A stretch of DNA of 13,924 nucleotides from JARDZI01 sp041639705 (GTDB taxonomy: Bacteria > Bacillota > Clostridia > Clostridiales > Caloramatoraceae). The notes under the pieces are model-generated. The model saw nothing but the letters and a program-made list of their open reading frames with translations. It made no database searches and was not told the DNA's origin. Position 1 is the stretch's first letter, and each line of letters begins with the position of its first letter. Shown piece by piece: positions 6,606 to 12,819 of the stretch. The stretch covers positions 1 to 13,924 of the forward strand of contig JBEQBT010000069.1 of assembly GCA_041639705.1 (NCBI GenBank). Direction: 5' to 3'. A program made the translations under genes and the position numbers.

Positions 6606-7505
6606 ATGAAAGAAAAAAATCCACAGGATAATAGAAAAAGAGAAGGAAATCAGGAAATAAATAAGGTAAGAGAACAAAGAGACAGGGAAGAAAAGGAACC
6701 AAAGGAATACAGAAACAGGGAAAATAGGAGACCGGGAGGATATGGAAGCAGAGAAGAGGAAGAGCCAAATGAAAATATAATCGAAGGCAGAAATCCAGTC
6801 CTAGAGGCATTAAAATCAGGAAGAACTGTTGAAAAGTTATTTATTGCAAAGGGTGTAGTTGAAGGAAGCTTGAAGATGATAATTTCAAAGGCAAAGGATA
6901 TGGGGATTATTATTAGTGAGGTTGATAGGAAAAAACTTGATGAAATGTCTACAACACATAGTCACCAGGGGGTAATAGCACTTGTTTCGACCTTTGTATA
7001 TTCCACAATAGACGAAATATTGAAACTTGCAGAGGAAAGGGGAGAAGCACCATTTATAATACTACTAGATGAAATTGAAGATCCCCATAATCTTGGTTCA
7101 ATTATTCGTTCAGCTAATGTGAGTGGGGCACATGGAGTAATTATACCAAAGAGAAGATCTGCACTAGTTACCGCAACAGTAGCCAAGGCATCTGCAGGTG
7201 CAGTTGAGTATACAAAGGTAGCAAAGATAACAAACTTAAATCAAGCTATAAAAGAGTTAAAGGAAAAGGGATTATGGGTAATCGGGACTGATATGGATGG
7301 GGAGATTTGTTATAGTAGCAATCTAAAAGGACCTATTGCCATAGTTATTGGAAGTGAGGGAAAAGGGATTTCTAGGCTTGTAAAGGAAAATTGTGATGGA
7401 GTAGTAAGTATTCCAACAATGGGGGATATTAATTCATTAAATGCATCGGTTGCTGCAGGTATAATAATGTATGAGATAATTAGACAAAGGGGCAGCGGGA
7501 AGTGA
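6606..7505 (+). CDS. rlmB: 23S rRNA (guanosine-2'-O-)-methyltransferase RlmB (TrmH/SpoU family)
   Basis: RlmB methylates the 2'-O of a conserved guanosine in 23S rRNA using S-adenosylmethionine. Residues 57-130 form the L30e-like RNA-binding domain (IIEGRNPVLEALKSGR). Residues 148-297 are the knotted SpoU domain with its three motifs: DPHNLGSIIRSA (159-170, N162), IVIGSEGKGIS (246-256, E251) and IPTMGDINSLNASVAAGI (269-286). Residues 1-56 are an extra, extremely charged Arg/Glu/Asn/Lys-rich tail with no hydrophobic core, probably disordered. The start ATG at 6606 is 9 nt after AGGAAGGG (6589-6596); an in-frame TTG at 6597 is too close to that site. The stop overlaps the next gene by 4 nt (GTGA), indicating translational coupling. 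Confidence 0.93.
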   Translation: MKEKNPQDNRKREGNQEINKVREQRDREEKEPKEYRNRENRRPGGYGSREEEEPNENIIEGRNPVLEALKSGRTVEKLFIAKGVVEGSLKMIISKAKDMGIIISEVDRKKLDEMSTTHSHQGVIALVSTFVYSTIDEILKLAEERGEAPFIILLDEIEDPHNLGSIIRSANVSGAHGVIIPKRRSALVTATVAKASAGAVEYTKVAKITNLNQAIKELKEKGLWVIGTDMDGEICYSSNLKGPIAIVIGSEGKGISRLVKENCDGVVSIPTMGDINSLNASVAAGIIMYEIIRQRGSGK

Positions 7506-8020
7506 GCAAGATAAATTATATATTGGTGGATGGATATAATGTTGTTAATGCTTGGGAGGAACTTAAGGTCTTAATGAATGAGAGTCTAGAGGATGCTAGA
7601 CACATGCTTATTGAAATGCTTCATGATTTTGCTGCCTACAGTGGAAGTAAAATCATTGTTGTTTTTGATGGCCATTTTGCGAAAGGTGGAATAGAGAAGC
7701 ATGAAAAGCATGGAAATATTGATGTTATTTATACAAAAGAAGGGGAATCAGCAGATGTATATATTGAAAGAAATGTTGTAGAACTTTCAAAAAAAGCATT
7801 AGTTGCTGTAATAACATCAGACTATCTAGAACAAAGAATAACACTTCAAATGGGGGGGATAAGAATTACCCCCAATGAATTTCTTATAGATATAAAAGGC
7901 TCTAAAAAAAGGATTCAAGAGAAAACAAATATATCATATGTAGATAAAAAAAACAGTATAGAGGATTATGTTAATAAGGATATAATGGAAAAACTTGAAA
8001 AAATGCGCCGCAACCTATGA
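7502..8020 (+). CDS. yacP: NYN-domain endoribonuclease, YacP/Rae1-like
   Basis: A 172-residue NYN (PIN-like) domain protein. In Bacillus subtilis the homologue Rae1 enters the ribosomal A site and cuts certain mRNAs during translation. The motifs match: YILVDGYNVVNAW (6-18, D10 and N13), IIVVFDGHF (51-59, D56), GESADVYIER (81-90, E82 and D85) and VITSDYLEQ (103-111, D107), which together give the acidic cluster of a PIN-type active site. The C-terminal 40 residues are lysine-rich. It starts with GTG at 7502, overlapping the rlmB stop by 4 nt, so it is coupled to rlmB. It precedes sigH as in Bacillus. The function is carried over from Rae1, not shown here. Confidence 0.87.
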   Translation: MSKINYILVDGYNVVNAWEELKVLMNESLEDARHMLIEMLHDFAAYSGSKIIVVFDGHFAKGGIEKHEKHGNIDVIYTKEGESADVYIERNVVELSKKALVAVITSDYLEQRITLQMGGIRITPNEFLIDIKGSKKRIQEKTNISYVDKKNSIEDYVNKDIMEKLEKMRRNL

Positions 8021-8026
8021 AAATGC

Positions 8027-8056
8027 TTGACTTTTAGTGTTTTATAGCTTTATAAT
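8027..8056 (+). promoter_or_regulatory. sigma-A type promoter for sigH
   Basis: TTGACT (8027-8032), an 18-base spacer and a perfect TATAAT (8051-8056). It begins 6 nt after the yacP stop. Transcription would start near 8063, giving a leader of about 35 nt to the TTG start of sigH. Confidence 0.72.
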
Positions 8057-8098
8057 TTAAATTGTATAATGACCTTTAGTGTTACTGGGGGGATTGGT

Positions 8099-8752
8099 TT
8101 GAAAGCTGATGCTTATATTAACAAAAAATTAAATGATTATATTAATATGCTTGATGAAGAAATTGTTATATTAGCAAAAAATAATGACTCCATGGCAGAA
8201 GAATATTTAATAGGAAAATATCGTAATTTCGTCAAAGCAAAGGCTAAAACCTATTTCTTGATTGGTGGTGACAAGGACGATATATATCAAGAAGGTATGA
8301 TTGGTCTATATAAAGCTATAAGGGATTTTAGACCTGATAAACTTTCATCCTTTAGAGCATTCGCTGAATTGTGTATAACAAGACAGATAATTACAGCTAT
8401 AAAAACAGCCACTAGACAAAAACACATACCATTAAACAGTTATATATCCTTAAATAAACCGATATATGATGATGAATCAGATAGAACCCTCATGGATGTA
8501 CTAGCAACTGTACATATTTCAGATCCAGAAGAACTTATAATTAGTAATGAGGAAAAGGTAAAAATCCAAAATAAAATGTATGAGGTTCTAAGTGAATTAG
8601 AAATGGAAGTTTTGAGATGCTATCTCGATGGTAAGTCATATCAGGAAATTGCTTGTGACCTGGATAGACATGCTAAATCTATTGATAATGCTCTCCAAAG
8701 GGTAAAAAGAAAGCTAGAAAAATTCTTGAAGGAACAGGAAGTGCTTACATAA
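8099..8752 (+). CDS. sigH: RNA polymerase sigma-H factor (SigH/Spo0H)
   Basis: Sigma-H directs RNA polymerase to early sporulation and transition-phase promoters. The protein is 217 aa from the chosen start. Region 2 is at about 35-105, with DDIYQEGMIGLYKAIRDF (60-77) and SFRAFAELCITRQIITAIK (84-102), very close to known clostridial SigH. Region 4 is at about 160-208 with a helix-turn-helix YQEIACDLDRHAKSIDNAL (181-199). The TTG at 8099 is preferred because GGGGGG (8087-8092) lies 6 nt upstream. An in-frame ATG at 8069 has no ribosome binding site and falls about 6 nt from the predicted transcription start. It keeps the conserved place after the yacP-type gene. Confidence 0.94.
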   Translation: MKADAYINKKLNDYINMLDEEIVILAKNNDSMAEEYLIGKYRNFVKAKAKTYFLIGGDKDDIYQEGMIGLYKAIRDFRPDKLSSFRAFAELCITRQIITAIKTATRQKHIPLNSYISLNKPIYDDESDRTLMDVLATVHISDPEELIISNEEKVKIQNKMYEVLSELEMEVLRCYLDGKSYQEIACDLDRHAKSIDNALQRVKRKLEKFLKEQEVLT

Positions 8753-8759
8753 TTTATTA

Positions 8760-8788
8760 TTGACATATTTTTTGAAACAGTGTAGAAT
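8760..8788 (+). promoter_or_regulatory. Strong promoter for tRNA-Thr and tuf
   Basis: Perfect TTGACA (8760-8765), an exact 17-base spacer and TAGAAT (8783-8788). It begins 7 nt after the sigH stop; no terminator separates them. It precedes the tRNA by about 90 bases and fits the high expression that EF-Tu needs. Confidence 0.8.
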
Positions 8789-8881
8789 AAATAATCGATG
8801 GCCTATTAAGAACTGTTACAATGACATTTTAAATATTATGAAATATGTAGTTGTTCCGAGGGTTACGGGTCTTCCCGTTGT

Positions 8882-8957
8882 GCCCATGTAGCTCAGTCGG
8901 CAGAGCGTTACCTTGGTAAGGTAGAGGTCACCAGTTCGATTCTGGTCATGGGCTCCA
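8882..8957 (+). tRNA. tRNA-Thr (anticodon GGT)
   Basis: A complete cloverleaf can be drawn over 76 bases. The acceptor stem is GCCCATG/CATGGGC and the D stem GCTC/GAGC. The anticodon stem is TTACC/GGTAG with loop TTGGTAA, whose anticodon GGT reads ACC/ACT threonine codons. The T stem is ACCAG/CTGGT with loop TTCGATT, the discriminator base is T, and CCA is encoded. A short hairpin (ACGGG TCTT CCCGT, 8865-8878) sits just before the 5' end. The tRNA appears to be co-transcribed with tuf, 107 bases downstream, from the promoter at 8760. Confidence 0.97.
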
Positions 8958-9064
8958 GTTTTTTACATTATGGAAACACCGGGGTGAGTTTAACGGTGAA
9001 TAACCGTTTTAAACAATATAAAATACAAGGGTGCTATCACCATGGATAAAGGAGGAGAAAAAGA

Positions 9065-10270
9065 ATGGCTAAAGCGCATTATTCTAGAACAAAGCCACAC
9101 GTAAATGTTGGAACAATAGGTCACGTAGACCATGGTAAGACAACATTAACAGCAGCAATAACAGTAGTATTAAGCAAATATGGAAGAGCAACGGTAATGA
9201 AGTATGACGAAATAGATAAGGCACCAGAAGAGAGAGAAAGAGGAATAACAATAAACACAGCACACGTTGAGTATGAAACAGAGAAAAGACACTACGCACA
9301 CGTAGACTGTCCTGGCCATGCTGACTATGTAAAGAACATGATAACTGGAGCAGCACAGATGGATGGAGCTATACTAGTAGTATCAGCAGCAGACGGTCCA
9401 ATGCCACAGACAAGAGAGCATATACTGCTTTCAAGACAGGTTGGCGTTCCATATATAGTAGTATTTTTAAACAAAGCAGACATGGTGGATGATGATGAAT
9501 TAATAGATCTAGTAGAAATGGAATTAAGAGATTTATTAAGCGAGTATGAATTCCCAGGAGATGACACACCAATAATAGTAGGATCAGCATTAAAAGCACT
9601 TGAGTGCGGATGCGGACAAAAGGAATGCCAGTGGTGTGGAAAGATACTTGACTTAATGAATACAATAGATGAGTACATTCCAACCCCAGAAAGAGCAAAT
9701 GATAAGCCATTCCTAATGCCAGTAGAAGACGTATTCACAATAACAGGAAGAGGAACAGTGGCAACAGGAAGAGTAGAAAGAGGAACAGTAAAGGTTGGAG
9801 AAGAAGTAGAGATAGTAGGAATTAGGGATGAAAGAAGAAAGACAGTAGTAACCGGAGTAGAAATGTTTAGAAAGATACTTGACTATGCAGAAACAGGTGA
9901 CAATATAGGAGCACTTCTTAGAGGAGTAGCAAGAGAAGACATAGAAAGAGGTCAAGTATTAGCAAAGACAGGAACAATAAACCCACATACAAACTTTGAA
10001 GGACAGGTATATGTATTAAAGAAAGAAGAAGGCGGAAGACATACAGCATTCTTCAACGGATACAGACCACAGTTTTACTTTAGAACAACAGATGTAACTG
10101 GTTCAATAAAATTACCAGAAGGCGTAGAAATGTGCATGCCTGGAGATCATCTTAACATGATGGTAGAGTTAATTCATCCAATAGCAATGGAAGAAGGATT
10201 AAGATTCGCTATTCGTGAAGGTGGAAGAACAGTAGGATCTGGTGTTGTTGCTAAGATAATGGCTAAGTAA
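9065..10270 (+). CDS. tuf: Translation elongation factor Tu
   Basis: EF-Tu carries aminoacyl-tRNA to the ribosome as a GTPase. The 401-residue protein has the G1 motif GHVDHGKT (19-26), the effector loop with RGITI, DCPGH (81-85), NKAD (136-139) and the SAL motif (174-176). Domains 2 and 3 follow, with GRGTVATGRVERGTVKVGE and the closing GGRTVGSGVVAKI. Right after the SAL motif there is an extra loop with four cysteines, C181, C183, C188 and C191 (ECGCGQKECQWCGK), where most EF-Tu proteins have no cysteines; it looks like a small zinc site and I recall it in some other Clostridia. GGAGGAG (9051-9057) is 7 nt before ATG. Codon use is odd: 23 of 27 isoleucines are ATA, none ATC, unlike the ribosomal protein genes downstream. 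Confidence 0.98.
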   Translation: MAKAHYSRTKPHVNVGTIGHVDHGKTTLTAAITVVLSKYGRATVMKYDEIDKAPEERERGITINTAHVEYETEKRHYAHVDCPGHADYVKNMITGAAQMDGAILVVSAADGPMPQTREHILLSRQVGVPYIVVFLNKADMVDDDELIDLVEMELRDLLSEYEFPGDDTPIIVGSALKALECGCGQKECQWCGKILDLMNTIDEYIPTPERANDKPFLMPVEDVFTITGRGTVATGRVERGTVKVGEEVEIVGIRDERRKTVVTGVEMFRKILDYAETGDNIGALLRGVAREDIERGQVLAKTGTINPHTNFEGQVYVLKKEEGGRHTAFFNGYRPQFYFRTTDVTGSIKLPEGVEMCMPGDHLNMMVELIHPIAMEEGLRFAIREGGRTVGSGVVAKIMAK

Positions 10271-10283
10271 TCCTTAATTCTTT

Positions 10284-10313
10284 AGGACTGGGTATTATAC
10301 CTAGTCCTTTTTA
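10284..10313 (+). terminator. Intrinsic terminator of tuf
   Basis: AGGACTGGGTAT (10284-10295) pairs with ATACCTAGTCCT (10297-10308) with one G-U, the tip probably melting into a small loop. TTTTT follows (10308-10312). It starts 13 nt after the tuf stop and separates the tRNA-tuf unit from rpmG-secE-nusG. Confidence 0.9.
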
Positions 10314-10375
10314 AAGAGATTATCTGGAATAAATTCACTTTGCCATGGACAATATATTAATGGATATTTGCAGTG

Positions 10376-10404
10376 TTGACAGTAATTATAAACTATGATA
10401 AAGT
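10376..10404 (+). promoter_or_regulatory. Promoter of the rpmG-secE-nusG operon
   Basis: Perfect TTGACA (10376-10381), a 17-base spacer, and TAAAGT (10399-10404) preceded by TGA (10396-10398) as an extended -10. It lies after the tuf terminator and about 68 nt before the rpmG start. Confidence 0.68.
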
Positions 10405-10471
10405 GTATTAGAAGTATGCAAATTTGGAAGCCATTCTTTATGGATGTGGCATGGGCTAGGAGGTGTAGAGG

Positions 10472-10621
10472 TTGAGAGTTAAGATAACACTTGCATGCAC
10501 AGAGTGCAAACAGAGAAACTATATTACTATAAAGAATAAAAAGAATGATCCAGACAGAATAGAACTAAAAAAGCACTGTAGGTTCTGTAAAAAACACACT
10601 GTTCATAAGGAAACAAAATAG
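10472..10621 (+). CDS. rpmG: Ribosomal protein bL33 (four-cysteine form)
   Basis: A 49-codon gene, short enough to be missed. It starts at TTG (10472) with AGGAGGTG (10458-10465) 6 nt upstream and reads MRVKITLACTECKQRNYITI in its first 20 residues. bL33 is a small protein of the large subunit near the E site. Two CxxC pairs, C9/C12 and C36/C39 (HCRFCKKHT), make it the zinc-binding version; zinc-independent paralogues lack these. It is the first gene after the promoter at 10376 and lies before secE, the classic bacterial order. Confidence 0.95.
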   Translation: MRVKITLACTECKQRNYITIKNKKNDPDRIELKKHCRFCKKHTVHKETK

Positions 10622-10665
10622 TCTTGTAGAGTTATTTTTAAAAACTGTTTAAGGATGTGAATAGT

Positions 10666-10890
10666 ATGGCTGTTGAAACAAAAACCAGAAATGTAGGACC
10701 GATAAATTCATTGACAAAATATTACAAGGATATTAGATCCGAATTTAAAAAAATAACCTGGCCATCCCAAAAAGAAGTATTAAAGTCATTCAAAACTGTT
10801 TTGGTTGTTGTAGCTATGTTCACGCTTGTACTGTGGCTGTATGACACAGTTTTTGGTACAACTTTAAAGGCTATTATAAGCAATCTTTAG
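10666..10890 (+). CDS. secE: Preprotein translocase subunit SecE
   Basis: SecE clamps SecY in the membrane channel for protein export. The 74-residue protein is the short, single-span Gram-positive form. It has an amphipathic helix with the conserved YYKDIRSEFKKITWPSQKEV (19-38) followed by one membrane segment (about 44-66, VLVVVAMFTLVLWLYDTVFG). The start ATG at 10666 is chosen over a GTG at 10657, which lies inside the ribosome binding site AAGGATGTG (10651-10659), giving 6 nt spacing. It is 44 bases after rpmG and 42 bases before nusG, so all three are one transcript. Confidence 0.95.
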   Translation: MAVETKTRNVGPINSLTKYYKDIRSEFKKITWPSQKEVLKSFKTVLVVVAMFTLVLWLYDTVFGTTLKAIISNL

Positions 10891-10893
10891 TAA

Positions 10894-10932
10894 AAGGAGG
10901 GCGGGACCTTAAAGACTTGGGTCCTATGGATT
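10894..10932 (+). promoter_or_regulatory. nusG translation initiation region with a hairpin between ribosome binding site and start
   Basis: AAGGAGGG (10894-10901) is an excellent Shine-Dalgarno, but the nusG ATG is at 10933, 31 bases away, and no in-frame ATG, GTG or TTG lies between. GGACC (10904-10908) can pair with GGTCC (10920-10924), plus a G-U at 10903/10925. Folding this 23-base hairpin leaves 8 bases between Shine-Dalgarno and ATG, an ideal spacing. Confidence 0.55.
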
Positions 10933-11451
10933 ATGGCAGATAGAGCAAGATGGTATGTGGTTCATACTTATTCCGGGTACGAAAACAAAGTAAAAGTTAA
11001 TCTTGAAAAAACTGTGGAAAACAGAGGACTTCATGAGCTTATTCACGATGTTCAGGTTCCCATGGAAGACGTTGTTGAAATTAAAAATGACAAGAAAAAG
11101 ATTGTGCAAAGGAAAAAATTTCCCGGATATGTTCTGGTTAAAATGATGATGACAGATGACTCTTGGTATGTTGTGCGTAATACTAGGGGAGTTACTGGGT
11201 TCGTTGGACCAGGGTCAAAACCTATTCCTCTTTCAGATGAGGAAGTAGATTCAATGGGTATAGTTGAACCGCTAGTTAATATCGAAGTTGAAATTGGAGA
11301 AAATGTTAGAATTGCTTCAGGCCCTCTGGAAAACTTCGTTGCACAGATTACAGAAATAAACGGTGAAAAGAGAAAAGTAAAGGCTCTGGTTAATATGTTT
11401 GGAAGAGAAACTCCGGTTGAACTCGACTTTAACCAGATTGAAAGAATATAA
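10933..11451 (+). CDS. nusG: Transcription termination/antitermination factor NusG
   Basis: NusG binds the clamp of RNA polymerase and affects pausing, and links to the ribosome through its C-terminal domain. The 172 residues contain the NGN domain (RWYVVHTYSGYENKV at 6-20, RKKFPGYVLVKM, WYVVRNTRGVTGFVG) and the KOW domain (about 118-170: GENVRIASGPLENFVAQI, then VNMFGRETPVELDFNQIERI). The start ATG at 10933 matches the family start, but there is no ribosome binding site within 15 nt; AAGGAGGG is 31 nt upstream and a hairpin may bridge the gap. It is followed by rplK after 28 bases. Confidence 0.96.
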   Translation: MADRARWYVVHTYSGYENKVKVNLEKTVENRGLHELIHDVQVPMEDVVEIKNDKKKIVQRKKFPGYVLVKMMMTDDSWYVVRNTRGVTGFVGPGSKPIPLSDEEVDSMGIVEPLVNIEVEIGENVRIASGPLENFVAQITEINGEKRKVKALVNMFGRETPVELDFNQIERI

Positions 11452-11479
11452 GCCTTTAGATTTAAAGGAGGTGTAAAAC

Positions 11480-11905
11480 ATGGCTAAAAAGGTAATAGGT
11501 ATGATAAAATTGCAATTACCTGCAGGAAAGGCTACGCCAGCACCACCAGTTGGTCCAGCACTTGGTCAGCATGGTGTTAATATTATGCAGTTTACAAAGG
11601 AATTTAATGCTAAAACAGCAAATCAAGCTGGTTTGATTATTCCTGTTGTTATTACAGTTTATCAGGACAGATCATTTACATTTATACTTAAAACTCCACC
11701 AGCTGCAGTTTTATTAAAGAAGGCTGCTGGAATTGAAAGTGGATCACCAGTACCACATAAGCAAAAAGTTGCAAAGGTATCAATGCAAAAAGTTAAGGAA
11801 ATTGCAGAGCTTAAAATGCCAGATCTTAATGCAGGTTCAGTTGATGCAGCTATAAGCATGGTTAAGGGAACTGCAAGAAGTATGGGAATTGAAGTTACAG
11901 AATAG
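11480..11905 (+). CDS. rplK: Ribosomal protein uL11
   Basis: uL11 forms the GTPase-associated centre with 23S helices 43/44 and the L10-L12 stalk. It has the full 141-residue length. The proline-rich N-terminal domain IKLQLPAGKATPAPPVGPAL and LGQHGVNIMQF are typical; the rRNA-binding C-terminal domain ends with the stretch DLNAGSVDAAISMVKGTARS followed by MGI. AAAGGAGGTG (11464-11473) lies 6 nt before ATG. It follows nusG by 28 bases and is probably read from the same transcript. Confidence 0.98.
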   Translation: MAKKVIGMIKLQLPAGKATPAPPVGPALGQHGVNIMQFTKEFNAKTANQAGLIIPVVITVYQDRSFTFILKTPPAAVLLKKAAGIESGSPVPHKQKVAKVSMQKVKEIAELKMPDLNAGSVDAAISMVKGTARSMGIEVTE

Positions 11906-11919
11906 TTCTTACGTTCTTT

Positions 11920-11953
11920 GCGAGCGTGGGAGGTATTAACCGTTAGAACCACA
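11920..11953 (+). promoter_or_regulatory. Probable L1-binding autoregulatory site before rplA
   Basis: GTGG (11926-11929) pairs with CCAC (11949-11952). Between them GAGG TATTAA CC can form an inner helix, with GUUAGAA left as an asymmetric right-hand loop. The left strand GUGGGAGG matches what I recall of the L1-binding region of 23S rRNA (helix 77, GUGGGAGGC). L1 represses its own operon by binding such a mimic; the element ends where the rplA Shine-Dalgarno begins. Confidence 0.6.
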
Positions 11954-11967
11954 AGGAGGGAAATATT

Positions 11968-12663
11968 ATGCAAAGAGGAAAAAGATATATTGAGAGTGCA
12001 AAGCTTATTAATAAGGATACGCTTTACACTCCAGCAGAAGCTTTAGATTTAGCTCTAAAGACTGCTCAAGCAAAGTTTGATGAAACTATATTATTATCAG
12101 TAAGACTTGGTGTTGATCCAAGACATGCTGATCAACAGGTTAGAGGAGCTGTAGTTCTTCCTCATGGAACTGGAAAGACTGTTAGAGTACTTGTATTTGC
12201 AAAGGGAGAAAAAGCTAAGGAAGCTGAAGCTGCAGGAGCAAATTTTGTAGGTGCAGAGGATCTAGTTGAAAAGATTCAAAAGGAAAACTGGTTTGAATTT
12301 GATGCAGTTGTAGCAACACCTGATATGATGGGCGTTGTAGGAAGACTTGGTAAGGTTCTTGGACCAAAGGGTTTAATGCCAAATCCAAAGTCTGGTACTG
12401 TTACATTTGATGTAGCAAGAGCTCTTTCAGATATTAAAGCTGGTAAGGTTGAGTATAGAGTTGACAAAACTGCTATAATTCATGTTCCATTTGGAAAAAA
12501 ATCCTTTGGTAATGAAAAACTTTCAGATAACCTACGTGTTTTGCTGGAAGCAATTGTTAAAGCAAAACCAGCAGCTGCAAAGGGACAATATATTAGGAGT
12601 ATTGTAATATCAAGTGCTATGGGACCTGGGGTAAAAATCAATCCTGGTAAGGCTCTTGAATAA
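11968..12663 (+). CDS. rplA: Ribosomal protein uL1
   Basis: uL1 forms the mobile stalk beside the E site and also acts as a translational repressor of its own operon. The 231 residues show RGKRYIESAKLI at the N terminus, DPRHADQQVRGAVVLPHGTG, and the signature GKVLGPKGLMPNPKSGTVT at about 126-144, then KAGKVEYRVDKTAIIHVPFG. AAGGAGGG (11953-11960) lies 7 nt before ATG. A 62-base gap with the probable L1-binding site separates it from rplK; a strong promoter for rplJ begins 3 nt after its stop. Confidence 0.98.
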   Translation: MQRGKRYIESAKLINKDTLYTPAEALDLALKTAQAKFDETILLSVRLGVDPRHADQQVRGAVVLPHGTGKTVRVLVFAKGEKAKEAEAAGANFVGAEDLVEKIQKENWFEFDAVVATPDMMGVVGRLGKVLGPKGLMPNPKSGTVTFDVARALSDIKAGKVEYRVDKTAIIHVPFGKKSFGNEKLSDNLRVLLEAIVKAKPAAAKGQYIRSIVISSAMGPGVKINPGKALE

Positions 12664-12665
12664 TA

Positions 12666-12694
12666 TTGACAGTACTAGCATAAAATGATATACT
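12666..12694 (+). promoter_or_regulatory. Strong promoter of rplJ-rplL
   Basis: Perfect TTGACA (12666-12671), an exact 17-base spacer, and TATACT (12689-12694) preceded by TGA, an extended -10. It immediately follows the rplA stop. The start near 12701 would place the L10 leader at the 5' end of the transcript. Confidence 0.85.
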
Positions 12695-12720
12695 TTTTAA
12701 ATAAATTAAAATTGTAAATT

Positions 12721-12819
12721 TACCGTAGACAGTAGGTGCGTTAAGCGTAACGGGTAACCAACCTGCCGAGGATTTAGATATGAATTTAAGACCTCTCTAC
12801 GTCTACGGAGAGGTCTTTT
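12721..12819 (+). ncRNA. L10 ribosomal protein leader (autoregulatory mRNA structure)
   Basis: The L10 leader lets free L10-L12 complex shut off rplJ-rplL. The conserved parts are visible: AGUAGGUGCG (12731-12740), a variable helix (GCGUUAAGCGUAACG), then CCUGCCGAGG (12764-12773), the kink-turn pairing region. CCGTAGAC (12723-12730) pairs with GTCTACGG (12801-12808), a closing helix that uses the loop of the following terminator. So the closing helix and the terminator hairpin look mutually exclusive, which suggests control by premature termination. Confidence 0.88.
12788..12819 (+). terminator. Leader terminator (attenuator) of rplJ
   Basis: AAGACCTCTC (12788-12797) pairs with GAGAGGTCTT (12808-12817), with a 10-base loop and TTTT (12816-12819). 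It lies 54 bases before the rplJ start, inside the transcribed leader, so it can only be conditional. Confidence 0.85.

Noticed and set aside
8069..8098. ATG at 8069 as the start of sigH
   Set aside because: It has no ribosome binding site and is only about 6 nt from the predicted transcript start, while TTG 8099 has GGGGGG at 6 nt.
8992..9008. Hairpin AACGGT/ACCGTT as a terminator between tRNA-Thr and tuf
   Set aside because: Only a 6-bp stem followed by four T bases, and it would cut tuf off from its evident promoter.
9042..9104. A 20-codon frame starting at ATG 9042 and overlapping the tuf start
   Set aside because: No Shine-Dalgarno precedes it; the GGAGGAG inside it is correctly placed for tuf.
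9084..9955. Several long open frames on the minus strand opposite tuf
   Set aside because: They are low-complexity (leucine or serine/cysteine-rich) translations of the biased tuf codons, with no ribosome binding sites.
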